Of a stretch of 11,399 nucleotides of DNA, positions 1 through 6,766 are shown piece after piece (position 1 is the first letter of the stretch; each line of letters starts with the position of its first letter). Below the pieces are notes generated by a model that did not search any database, was not told where the DNA came from, and saw nothing but the letters and a program-made list of their open reading frames with translations. The stretch is from positions 5,529 to 16,927 of the forward strand of contig DNGG01000313.1 of assembly GCA_003486675.1 (NCBI GenBank), read 5' to 3'. The translations under genes were made by a program, and so were the position numbers. Origin of the DNA: Cyanobacteria bacterium UBA11372. GTDB taxonomy: Bacteria > Cyanobacteriota > Cyanobacteriia > Cyanobacteriales > Aerosakkonemataceae.

Positions 1-170
1 TACAGGCAGGCTTCAAATGGCAGGATACTGTCAATTAATTGAAACATTTGTTCCGAATCTGCCTGAACCATAGATTTGCCTTGAGGAAAAGAAGATGCGT
101 AACGCTCGTTAGCGCGTTCGGGCTTAACTGGATTAGTGGGTGAGAGCGCCATGATAAAATTTTTCACCAT
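1..170 (-). CDS. Partial gene (5' end only), unrecognised cyanobacterial protein
   Basis: The minus strand is open from an ATG at 170 to the window edge, giving the first 56 residues; the rest lies to the left. GAGGGG seven bases before this ATG is a reasonable Shine-Dalgarno. An in-frame ATG at 152 is the alternative start. The visible part is polar at first (PTNPVKPERANERYASSFP), then reads MFQLIDSILPFEACLY, which looks like the start of a folded amphipathic helix. From memory this resembles cyanobacterial proteins whose next part is like the N-terminal domain of GspE/PilB secretion ATPases (MshEN type), but that part is outside the window, so no function is assigned. The upstream region carries a four-copy 13-bp repeat. 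Coding is moderately sure; identity is a guess. Confidence 0.55.
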   Translation of the reverse strand, partial: MVKNFIMALSPTNPVKPERANERYASSFPQGKSMVQADSEQMFQLIDSILPFEACL

Positions 171-213
171 ATAGCATCCCCTCGCCTACCAAAGTTCTGT
201 TTGGCCTTCCTCC

Positions 214-265
214 GTTGAAAGATAACGTTGAAACAGAAGGTTGAAACAGAACGTTGAAAGACAAA
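214..265. repeat. Four tandem 13-bp repeats (GTTGAAA-N6)
   Basis: GTTGAAA starts at 214, 227, 240 and 253, exactly 13 bp apart. The four units are GTTGAAAGATAAC, GTTGAAACAGAAG, GTTGAAACAGAAC and GTTGAAAGACAAA. The array ends about 44 bp upstream of the minus-strand start at 170, in its presumed leader or promoter. A 13-bp period does not preserve reading frame, so the array is most likely non-coding. It could be a regulatory iteron-like array or simple slippage-born DNA. Confidence 0.85.
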
Positions 266-588
266 CTGAGGGGGTTGGGGTCAATCAGCAGAGGGTCAAT
301 CAAACCCGATGGCGGTCTTAGATTGCTCCCCCATCCAGGTTCGATAGTCTTACCAGCGGAATTTACAGTGGCAATGCACGCCGAAGGATGCGATCGCCAA
401 ACTATCCTGTTTTTCATCCCACTGGCATTATGCGTCCGTTTTACCTTTGTACCTAGAAAGTTTTTACCCAACTTTAAGTTTTTGGCGATCGCCGTTCGAC
501 TCAACCCGTACAAAGAAAGCCTATCGATTCATCGTTTTTTAGTTGAGTAAGCCAAGACAAGCCTTTCTTTGGGGCAGCTAAGAGGTTT

Positions 589-768
589 TTACAGCTTCAG
601 CATCATGCCTCTACCATTTCCCTGGAGAATTTCTTGTGACTCGGTTATCCTTAACCAACCTCCTACCGACTTAAATACCGCTGTTTCAGGACTCTGTACC
701 AATTCTATTTTGGCTAACTTTTGGTAAGTTTGTACAGTGTCCCGCCTCCACTCTTTTCCCTTTTCCAA
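589..768 (-). CDS. Possible small ORF or gene remnant
   Basis: The minus strand is open for 59 codons from a TTG at 768, directly after an in-frame TGA at 771-769, to TAA at 591-589. The translation contains the stretch ETAVFKSVGGWLRITES and ends in GMMLKL. It has a balanced amino-acid composition and looks more protein-like than the competing frames. There is no ATG near the 5' end and no clear Shine-Dalgarno. It could be the 3' end of a decayed gene whose upstream part is lost to stops and frameshifts, or chance. I do not recognise a family. Confidence 0.15.
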   Translation of the reverse strand: MEKGKEWRRDTVQTYQKLAKIELVQSPETAVFKSVGGWLRITESQEILQGNGRGMMLKL

Positions 769-1084
769 TCAAAGGTATATATTTCTATATACTCGAGCGA
801 TCTCACCCCGCGCTTAAATAGCGATGGTCAATCTTCAAATTTAACAAAGTTTAAGAGTTTCAGCCAGCAACCAGTCAGCTATAAGTCAGCAGTTGCACCC
901 TTAACGATCAAAAGAATATCTATTTTTGATTGGTTTGTCTATGATACATTCAACGGTTTAAACCAATCTTTTTGTATCAGTATATTTCCCGGCGAGAGCT
1001 TTTTAGGATCGCAAGTTTTGCGCCAAATTACTGAGGAGTTTGCCAAGAAGGGCGAAAAAATAGCGCTATCGATCCGCGCTGGCT

Positions 1085-2215
1085 CTAAGAGGCACTCCGC
1101 AGGTCTTGGGCGGCTAAATAAAGCTTACTCCATTCCCCCATGACCTGAGTAGTTTTCATCTTCAACTCGGAGGCGATCGCATCGAAGCTTTTCCCAGCTT
1201 TGACTAAATCAAGTATTTGCCGTTGTACTGGGGATAGGGTTTCCCAGAATTGCTGCCACTCGGTGGGTGTTAACCCGAAGTGGTGTTCCTTTAAGGAAGT
1301 TTCTAGCCAACTAGCGACTAATTCCGGCTGGAGTTTAATCGCAAAAACACGGATAGCGTGGTAGCTAATTTTCTCGCGCAGTCGGTACACATCGTTAACT
1401 GGCTTGTTTAAGGCGCGGGCGATCGCTTCTTGCGACTTGCCTTGCAGGTATAGGTGCAGCCATCTAACTGCATCTGGTCCTAGTTGTTCCTCCAGATAGT
1501 TTTCAAATTTCTCTTTGACACTATTGCGCGCCGCCTGTTGTTCTTCTTGGACTTGGGCTTCTTGATACTGGGCGATCGCTTGCGTATCGAGCAAGCTCAC
1601 CGGGTTATCGGTATCATCCGGCACCACCTCTTCCGAAACCAAGCGCACCAGATCCCCCGTTGGTACTTGGGTAATGCCGCCCCGCCCAGAGCGACGCAGG
1701 TAGTTAACAAAACGATAAAGGATTAAAGGTTGGTTGCGAATTGGTCGGAGACAATATTCTTCAGTTGCCGCCAGCAGTAGCGCGTTCCAGAGACGGGAGT
1801 TTTTGGTACATTGGGCAATCCAAGCGACTTGCTGTTGCAGGTAGCGATCGCTGTTGAGCAATTCTTGGATCACTTCTTGCAAAACATCGACAACGGCACG
1901 CTGGCGATCGCGACTGAGCGCCACCCAAGTCCTAATTTTATTCCGCAGCATCACCAAACTGCCCAGCCGAGTCATCAAATTGCGATAAGCGCGCTCTTGA
2001 GTCACTCCCAAGTATCGCTGTCGTAAAATCCGGTAACGATAGTCCATCGCTTGCCAAGCAATTTCCAGCTCGTTCTTAGTCAGCGACTCAAACCGCTCTA
2101 CATCTTTTCCCAACAGCCAGCGAATAATACTCTCGCGCGTTGCTGGGCTTTCATTTGGACAGTCTGCCACAAGGCGAGATCGCCATTTTTGCGCTAGTTC
2201 TTCAGCTAGTGTCAT
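1085..2215 (-). CDS. HetZ-related helix-turn-helix protein (HetZ-related protein 2 type)
   Basis: This is a 376-residue soluble protein. The ATG at 2215 is chosen because AGGAGG ends eight bases upstream; a TTG one codon earlier is less likely. The N-terminal part is highly charged (AEELAQKWRSRL; AMDYRYRILRQRYLGV). The middle has TRLGSLVMLRNKIRTWVALS and EEYCLRPIRNQPL, which I recall from the cyanobacterial family annotated as HetZ-related protein 2. Two helix-turn-helix-like segments follow: residues about 258-290 (SQEAIARALNKPVNDVYRLRE), similar to sigma-factor region 4, and about 335-370 (LSPVQRQILDLVKAGKSFDAIA), similar to LuxR or sigma region 4. HetZ itself is a DNA-binding regulator of heterocyst differentiation; related proteins also occur in strains without heterocysts, so the role here is open. 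It is monocistronic as far as seen. Family call from memory; DNA binding inferred. Confidence 0.7.
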   Translation of the reverse strand: MTLAEELAQKWRSRLVADCPNESPATRESIIRWLLGKDVERFESLTKNELEIAWQAMDYRYRILRQRYLGVTQERAYRNLMTRLGSLVMLRNKIRTWVALSRDRQRAVVDVLQEVIQELLNSDRYLQQQVAWIAQCTKNSRLWNALLLAATEEYCLRPIRNQPLILYRFVNYLRRSGRGGITQVPTGDLVRLVSEEVVPDDTDNPVSLLDTQAIAQYQEAQVQEEQQAARNSVKEKFENYLEEQLGPDAVRWLHLYLQGKSQEAIARALNKPVNDVYRLREKISYHAIRVFAIKLQPELVASWLETSLKEHHFGLTPTEWQQFWETLSPVQRQILDLVKAGKSFDAIASELKMKTTQVMGEWSKLYLAAQDLRSAS

Positions 2216-2223
2216 CAATTTGT

Positions 2224-2229
2224 CCTCCT
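2224..2229 (-). promoter_or_regulatory. Shine-Dalgarno AGGAGG of the HetZ-related gene
   Basis: On the minus strand a perfect AGGAGG is followed by eight bases and then ATG at 2215. This decides that start against the TTG at 2218. It is the strongest ribosome binding site in the window. Confidence 0.8.
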
Positions 2230-2319
2230 GAACCCCCTACTAACAGAGTTTGCCCCAGAACGTATACCAAAGCACTCACCCATCAGGGTTAGCGCCTGGA
2301 ATTTATGGGGAGCTTCAAA

Positions 2320-2398
2320 GAGCAGGTGAGCAGGTGAGCAGCTAGAGAATGTAAATTCAAATTCCCCTGAAGCCCCTTTTGCACCTCTGCCCACCTGC
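2320..2398. repeat. GAGCAGGT repeats with inverted partner
   Basis: GAGCAGGT occurs at 2320-2327 and 2328-2335, followed by GAGCAG (2336-2341). About 45 bp on, CTGCCCACCTGC (2387-2398) is the reverse complement of GCAGGTGAGCAG with one mismatch, so the pair could form a long-loop hairpin. The unit is the same as in the array inside ligA (8419-8466). It lies between the divergent HetZ-related and histidine kinase genes. Confidence 0.7.
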
Positions 2399-2665
2399 AC
2401 AAGAAGCCCCCGATCTCCCTCATCTGCCTCATCCAATTGCAAATCCCTGCTATTTGAATATACGTCTGACCCGATTGAACTTATGCAGCATGGGGCTGGC
2501 GCTATTGAATGATTCATTTACTTCATATCCCATAGCTGATGCCCCAAATTGCGTGTTTAAGATCACAGCCAATTCGCGAGTCAACTCACCTGCCTTGTAT
2601 GTGACATTTTGTTAATTTGAAGCTAGTGTTCCCCAAATAGTTATCACCTTGCCTGTTGTGAAATT

Positions 2666-4852
2666 ATGCCTCTACAGCCAATCGAGACGCACCTGCCAAG
2701 ACTGGGGCAAGAGCCAGATCTAATTGCCAACCAGGCGCAGTCGGCGCGAGCCAACTTCGACCCGTCAGGGCGACTTTCCGCCTTTAACGAAAGATTGTCT
2801 CAGCTTTGGAGCCTTTCCCCCGATTGGCTGCTCAAGGCGCCGAGTTGGGAGGAGGTATTTTCCCATTTGGTAAGGCGGGGCTATTGGGATGAGGAGCTTT
2901 TGAGACAAATTGTCAAAGCACTAGATGTGACCGAAATACAAAATGTTTCTTTCTGCATCCAGCAAAACAACGGCTCCTGCTATGAAGTTTACGTCGGGGT
3001 TACCGCCGATGGAGGACGCCAGTTTGATTTGTGGGATATCACTGGCTATCAGCGCCCGCAAGTAAGTGGTAACCCAGAAGTTCGCCGCCTTAAGTTTTTG
3101 TTGGGACTGATGGAACGGCTACAACCTGCTTCCGATCTGCGAGAAATCGGGCAGTTTGCGCTCTCGTACCTGGTAGAGGCAATGGGTGCAGCGTTTGGCG
3201 ATGTCAAGGTGATCGGCGGCACTGGATCGGATCGCACGGCTGGGATGTTAATTAACCACATTTCTGGTCAATTTATTGCCACCCACGGCGAACTGGCAGT
3301 AGCGGAAATGCAGGCAGTGCTTAAACAGGGTATCCCCTACGGTCAAGGGTTACTCTGGGAAGTGGTGGAAACGGGAAAACCCCTGTTTGTGGAAGATTAC
3401 AATAACCATCCCAAAGCAGTGGCGGGATTTCGCCATCCTGGAATTGGTCAATTGGGTATCTTTCCCATACCTAGCGCTGACGGCAGGATTATCGGCGTTT
3501 TGACCTTGGAATGCCGTACCCAGATGAAACTGCAAGAAGCACCGCAACAAGACATGCTGATGGCTGCTTGCCGCATGTTGGGAGTGGCGATCGAACGCGC
3601 CCAAGCAGAAGAGCGTTTGCGCCAGATTAACGAGGATTTAGAGCGGGCTTCCCAGCTCAAATCCGAGTTTCTCGCCTCGATGTCCCACGAACTCCGCACG
3701 CCCCTTAACAGCATTCTGGGATTTTCCGATTTGTTGAGCAGGCAAATCGGGGGCAGTTTGAGCGATCGCCAACTCGGCTATGTCCAGATTATCGAAAAAA
3801 GCGGTCACCACCTGTTGCAGTTGATTAACGACATTCTCGATTTGTCCAAAATCGAAGCCGGTAAGGTAGAACTCGAACTCGCCCCCGTCTCGATTCAAAA
3901 CCTGTGTACCGAATGCTTGAAAATGATCCAGCCCCGTGCGGATAAAAAGCATCTGGCGCTTTCGTTTGAACTCGATTACCGCCTACAGCAGGTGGTTTTG
4001 GACGAGCGTCGAGTTTGCCAGATGTTGATTAATTTACTCTCCAATGCGGTCAAGTTTACCCCGGAGGGTGGGTCTATCAAGCTCAGCGGTCGTATGGCTT
4101 ATGGCTCCCAGTTGCTCAAAGAATATCGCCCCGACCGCTCTTTGATCAATCCTCATACCCCTTACCTGTGTCTCGAAGTCAAAGATTCTGGTATCGGCAT
4201 TCCTAAAGATAAGTGGCACTTGCTGTTTAGGTCGTTCCAGCAGATCGATGCTTCCTTAACGCGCAGTCACGAAGGCACTGGGTTAGGATTGGCGTTGACC
4301 AAGCGATTGGCAGAACTCCACGGCGGTACTGTCTCCCTGGAATCTGAAGAAAACCAAGGCAGTTGTTTCCGCATTTGGTTACCGATGACCGAGATGCAAA
4401 AGCCGCCCGCGATCGCCACTCAGTGGTCAGGAGATGCGGGTAAAGCACTATTGACCGACAACAGACTGAGCGCTCATAAACGGGTTTTGGTAGTAGAAGA
4501 TCAACCCTATAACCAACAACTCCTGACTGAGGTACTAGAGTTAGAAGGTTACGGAGTTGAGTTGGTGTGCGACGGGCGCGCCATGCTCGAGCGCATTGGC
4601 TCGCCTCAATCCCTGCCAAACTTGATTTTGATGGATATCCAACTGCCAGGGGTAGATGGTTTTGAATTGATCCGTCAGATTAAAGCTCACCCTTTGTGGC
4701 GGAAGATACCCGCGATCGCTGTCACCGCAATGGCTATGGCAGGCGATCGCGATCGCTGTCTCAGAGCCGGTGCCGACGCCTACGTCAGCAAGCCCTTAAA
4801 TATCGAACAATTGCTTACTGCCATCCGTTCTTTTTCCGTAACCAGGGGATAA
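2666..4852 (+). CDS. Cytoplasmic hybrid histidine kinase (PAS-like, GAF, HisKA, HATPase, REC)
   Basis: This 728-residue sensor kinase should autophosphorylate on His and pass phosphate to its own receiver. No signal peptide or membrane segment is visible. Residues about 20-130 look like a PAS fold (NFDPSGRLSAFNERLSQLW). About 137-310 is a GAF domain ending in GVLTLECR. A short coiled linker leads to the HisKA H-box SHELRTPLN with His341. The ATPase domain has the N-box Asn460 (LLSNAVKFT), the G1 box DSGIGIP (Asp507) and the G2 box GTGLGLAL (537 onward). The receiver (about 606-722) has Glu611/Asp612, phospho-acceptor Asp657 (LMDIQLPG), Thr687 and Lys709, so it appears active. The Shine-Dalgarno before ATG 2666 is poor. 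The gene lies 455 bp upstream of a receiver-adenylate cyclase gene on the same strand, a likely partner (inference). I see no Cys motif fixing a tetrapyrrole in GAF, so the ligand is unknown. Confidence 0.93.
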   Translation: MPLQPIETHLPRLGQEPDLIANQAQSARANFDPSGRLSAFNERLSQLWSLSPDWLLKAPSWEEVFSHLVRRGYWDEELLRQIVKALDVTEIQNVSFCIQQNNGSCYEVYVGVTADGGRQFDLWDITGYQRPQVSGNPEVRRLKFLLGLMERLQPASDLREIGQFALSYLVEAMGAAFGDVKVIGGTGSDRTAGMLINHISGQFIATHGELAVAEMQAVLKQGIPYGQGLLWEVVETGKPLFVEDYNNHPKAVAGFRHPGIGQLGIFPIPSADGRIIGVLTLECRTQMKLQEAPQQDMLMAACRMLGVAIERAQAEERLRQINEDLERASQLKSEFLASMSHELRTPLNSILGFSDLLSRQIGGSLSDRQLGYVQIIEKSGHHLLQLINDILDLSKIEAGKVELELAPVSIQNLCTECLKMIQPRADKKHLALSFELDYRLQQVVLDERRVCQMLINLLSNAVKFTPEGGSIKLSGRMAYGSQLLKEYRPDRSLINPHTPYLCLEVKDSGIGIPKDKWHLLFRSFQQIDASLTRSHEGTGLGLALTKRLAELHGGTVSLESEENQGSCFRIWLPMTEMQKPPAIATQWSGDAGKALLTDNRLSAHKRVLVVEDQPYNQQLLTEVLELEGYGVELVCDGRAMLERIGSPQSLPNLILMDIQLPGVDGFELIRQIKAHPLWRKIPAIAVTAMAMAGDRDRCLRAGADAYVSKPLNIEQLLTAIRSFSVTRG
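4743..4756. repeat. Two overlapping HIP1 palindromes
   Basis: GCGATCGC at 4743-4750 and 4749-4756 overlap by two bases inside the receiver domain of the kinase gene, with a third copy at 4712-4719. HIP1 is the highly abundant octamer of many cyanobacterial genomes. The other copies in the window start at 390, 485, 1173, 1419, 1572, 1844, 1904, 3762, 4409, 5434, 5691, 6349, 6536, 6803, 9268, 10542 and 10825. Confidence 0.9.
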
Positions 4853-4867
4853 AGATCAGGGGCAAAA

Positions 4868-4914
4868 GGTGCAGGTGAGATCCAGAGGCTCCAGGGGCAT
4901 TTGAGTCCTGCACC
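4868..4914 (+). repeat. Hairpin just downstream of the kinase gene
   Basis: GGTGCAGG (4868-4875) pairs perfectly with CCTGCACC (4907-4914) across a 31-base loop, 15 bp after the kinase stop. The surrounding sequence (ends in ACCCCTGCTCCCC) resembles the G-rich GAGCAGGG repeat family on the opposite strand. There is no T-run after it, so it is a poor intrinsic terminator; it is better read as repeat debris. Confidence 0.45.
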
Positions 4915-5122
4915 CCTGCTCCCCATCTGGCGGCGATGCCGTAAAAATTAATACCGATTTGCGTTGATTTGTAGTCAGGGCGCACTTTCACGGCAATGGC
5001 TTTTGTTTCTCAATGCCATTTCTCCCACAAGTCTGATTCTGATTGCGATCAATTTGTGTTTTAATGATCGTTGATCTAATTGTTGCGTTTTGTTAAAAAC
5101 CTTTAAAGCCCCAGCCAAAAAG

Positions 5123-5128
5123 TATAAT
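5123..5128 (+). promoter_or_regulatory. Candidate -10 box upstream of the cyclase
   Basis: TATAAT matches the sigma-70 -10 consensus exactly and sits 180 bp before the cyclase ATG. The -35 side is poor: TTTAAA lies 15 bp upstream. The predicted transcript would have a long leader containing the short ORFs. Confidence 0.3.
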
Positions 5129-5307
5129 TAAATACAGTCAACATGGCGAGCGACGAGGATGAAGCGGGTGCATCTACTTTTAGCGGCTGGGCGATTAACT
5201 CTGGCAGGAGTAGTTCTACTACCGGATCAAAAGTGGGCGATCGGTGCCATTGACTGCTGGATAATAGGGAAAAAATCCATCTGCCGCTTAAATTGAGACT
5301 CAGACTT

Positions 5308-6489
5308 ATGCAAGATAACCCGCCGCGCATTTTACTCGTGGACGACGAGCCTGATAATCTCTACCTGTTGGAAGAACTGTTAAACTCACAGGGGTATATT
5401 ACCCTGAGTGCTTGTTCGGGAACCCAAGCGCTGGCGATCGCAAGAAGCGAGCTTCCCGACATGATTTTATTAGATGTGATGATGCCGGGGCTAGATGGGT
5501 TTGAAGTTTGTCAGCAACTGCGGATGGATGCCCAGTTGCAAACAGTGCCGGTAATATTTTTGACAGCGCTGCGGGACGATACATCCCGAATGCGGGGATT
5601 GGAGTTAATGGGAGATGACTATTTAACCAAGCCGATTAACCATAAATTGCTGTTAACGAAAATTGCTAGCCTGTTGCGATTGCAACAGATGCGATCGCGT
5701 AGCGTGCCGTCACAGGTAAACGAACAAACCAAAACTCAACTATCAGAAACTGGAAATATTAATCAAATCTTAGCAGACAAATTGCGGCTGTTTGTTCCGG
5801 ATCAATTATTACGCCGCATTGCGCCCAAAGGTTTAGAATCGATTCAGTTAGGAAACGTTAAAGAAGAGGAAATAACGGTTTTATTCTGCGATATTCGCGG
5901 CTTCACGGGCATTTCTGAATCTCAATCAGCGGGGGAAACTTTTAAATGGCTCAATGGTTTCTTTACCCGGATGAATGATTGTATTAATGCCAATAAAGGT
6001 TTTATTGATAAATATCTCGGCGACGCCCTGATGGCAATTTTCGATCGAGCGGGGCAGGCGCAAGATGCTTTAAATGCAGCGGTAATGATGCAACAAAGCG
6101 TGAAGGAATTTAATCGAAATCTGGTGGAATACAATCTAACTCAACCGATTAAAATTGGGATTGGAATTGACACGGGGATTGCAGCTATCGGTGCTTTGGG
6201 TGCGGAGGGGCGCCTAGACTCGACTGCGATTGGGGATGTGGTAAATACGGCAGCGCGACTGCAAGAGTTAACCAAGCACTACGGCTGTGGCATTATTGTC
6301 TCCAAGGCAACGATCGCTCGCTTAGATCGACCAGAGTTATTTTACCTGCGATCGCTCGGCTGCGTCGTGCCTCGCGGCAAACAGCAAGGGCAAGAACTTT
6401 ATGAAGTGCAAGCAATTGCAGCAGGGCGCGCGATCGGCGAACCTATATTAGAGCCTGGGGTGCAAACTTGGCAGGCGGGAACGATTTAG
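5308..6489 (+). CDS. Receiver-adenylate cyclase (class III), response regulator type
   Basis: This 393-residue cytoplasmic protein should make cAMP from ATP under control of phosphorylation. The receiver (about 5-125) has Asp12/Asp13, phospho-acceptor Asp56 (LLDVMMPG), Thr86 and Lys108. A linker of about 50 residues leads to the cyclase homology domain (about 185-365). The two metal-binding aspartates are Asp195 (FCDIRGFT) and Asp239 (KYLGDALMAIF). The adenine-selecting pair is Lys235 and Thr306 (DSTAIGD), the Lys/Thr combination of class IIIb cyclases such as cyanobacterial CyaB1. Transition-state residues Asn313 and Arg317 (VVNTAARL) are present, so all catalytic residues are seen and cAMP rather than cGMP is predicted. 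ATG 5308 fits the start of receiver domains; TTG 5293 would add five residues. The likely input is the hybrid kinase upstream. The stop is only three bases from the stop of the convergent small gene. Confidence 0.93.
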   Translation: MQDNPPRILLVDDEPDNLYLLEELLNSQGYITLSACSGTQALAIARSELPDMILLDVMMPGLDGFEVCQQLRMDAQLQTVPVIFLTALRDDTSRMRGLELMGDDYLTKPINHKLLLTKIASLLRLQQMRSRSVPSQVNEQTKTQLSETGNINQILADKLRLFVPDQLLRRIAPKGLESIQLGNVKEEEITVLFCDIRGFTGISESQSAGETFKWLNGFFTRMNDCINANKGFIDKYLGDALMAIFDRAGQAQDALNAAVMMQQSVKEFNRNLVEYNLTQPIKIGIGIDTGIAAIGALGAEGRLDSTAIGDVVNTAARLQELTKHYGCGIIVSKATIARLDRPELFYLRSLGCVVPRGKQQGQELYEVQAIAAGRAIGEPILEPGVQTWQAGTI

Positions 6490-6492
6490 TTT

Positions 6493-6657
6493 TTACTTGC
6501 TAAAAGGCCAACCCGATCGCTTATCGTAATTGGAAGCGATCGCCAATAACAACCCACCTAGTATAAAAATTGGCAATGGCGGCGAGAAGTGTTTCCCCCA
6601 CTCCCACAGTTGTCCCAACACAAACAGCAATAAGACAGTAGCCAGCCAGATTTTCAC
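6493..6657 (-). CDS. Small two-helix membrane protein, function unknown
   Basis: This gene is short: 54 codons from GTG 6657, or 56 from an in-frame ATG at 6663. The GTG is preferred because the GGAGG core within GGGGAGGG (6664-6671) lies seven bases before it, but only one base before the ATG. The protein has two clear hydrophobic segments: about residues 3-18 (IWLATVLLLFVLGQLW) and 27-42 (LPIFILGGLLLAIASN), joined by a short loop with WEWGKHFSPP. The tail NYDKRSGWPFSK is basic. The good Shine-Dalgarno, the amphipathic design and a frame undisturbed by the HIP1 site at 6536 support real coding. It is convergent with the cyclase gene (three bases between stops) and divergent from the CBM21 gene. 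I recognise no named family. Confidence 0.65.
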   Translation of the reverse strand: MKIWLATVLLLFVLGQLWEWGKHFSPPLPIFILGGLLLAIASNYDKRSGWPFSK

Positions 6658-6754
6658 CTTCATCCCTCCCCATCGCTATTTTATATTCTACCGGGCTGTG
6701 GGATATCCTATGTTGCCAGTGGTAAAGTGATACAAGGGAAAGTTTCGCTCTACT

Positions 6755-6758
6755 GGAG
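6755..6758 (+). promoter_or_regulatory. Shine-Dalgarno GGAG of the CBM21 gene
   Basis: GGAG is followed by eight bases and ATG 6767, which supports this start. The interval 6664-6754 is the shared divergent promoter region. It holds A/T-rich hexamers (for example TAGAAT/TATAAA on the minus strand near 6680), but no pair convincing enough to call. Confidence 0.6.
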
Positions 6759-6766
6759 ATTTTTAT

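Larger units (their letters stand above)
171..1084. other. Long stretch without a confident gene
   Basis: About 900 bp lie between the start of the left-edge gene and the stop of the HetZ-related gene. It holds the 13-bp array (214-265), a direct repeat of GGGTCAATCA (278-287 and 293-302), and HIP1 sites at 390-397 and 485-492. There are several overlapping ORFs, none with a convincing start, Shine-Dalgarno or motif. A minus-strand frame open at 589-768 looks mildly protein-like and is listed separately. The stretch may contain decayed coding sequence. I see no RNA gene in it. Confidence 0.6.
2216..2665. other. Divergent intergenic region
   Basis: The 450 bp between the oppositely oriented HetZ-related and kinase genes must contain both promoters. 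It holds the GAGCAGGT inverted repeat. ORFs in two frames run through the repeat and look non-biological. No convincing sigma-70 hexamer pair could be fixed on either side. TTGAAG (2617) and TTATCA (2641), with an 18-bp spacer, are the best but weak candidates for the kinase. Confidence 0.6.
4853..5307. other. Intergenic region between kinase and cyclase genes
   Basis: The first 70 bp hold the repeat hairpin. The next 150 bp show nothing recognisable. A perfect TATAAT lies at 5123-5128, and two short overlapping ORFs begin at 5143 (36 codons) and 5159 (45 codons, ending 12 bp before the cyclase ATG). The second would start MKRVHLLLAAGRLTLAGVVL, hydrophobic but with no family I know. The cyclase probably has its own promoter here rather than depending on read-through from the kinase. 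Confidence 0.5.

Noticed and set aside
214..265. CRISPR array
   Set aside because: The units are only 13 bp with no unique spacers and no cas genes nearby.
300..355. tRNA-like sequence around GGTTCGATAGTC
   Set aside because: The T-loop-like TTCGA lacks a matching T-stem, and no acceptor or anticodon stem can be drawn.
133..513. 126-codon frame on the minus strand
   Set aside because: It starts at TTG without Shine-Dalgarno, runs through the 13-bp repeat array, overlaps the left-edge gene in another frame and shows no domain.
721..1143. 140-codon frame on the plus strand
   Set aside because: TTG start without Shine-Dalgarno, composition like random A/T-rich sequence, and its end overlaps the well-supported HetZ-related gene antisense.
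2215..2517. 100-codon minus-strand frame upstream of the HetZ-related gene, and a plus-strand frame at 2379-2615
   Set aside because: Both are read through the repeat and inverted repeat, have odd composition and no convincing start. The minus frame would end on the start of the real gene.
2617..2646. TTGAAG/TTATCA as the kinase promoter
   Set aside because: Both hexamers match the consensus poorly and the region is A/T-rich, so such pairs are expected by chance.
4227..4619. 130-codon minus-strand frame inside the kinase gene
   Set aside because: Antisense shadow of the HATPase and linker region; the plus frame has all kinase motifs.
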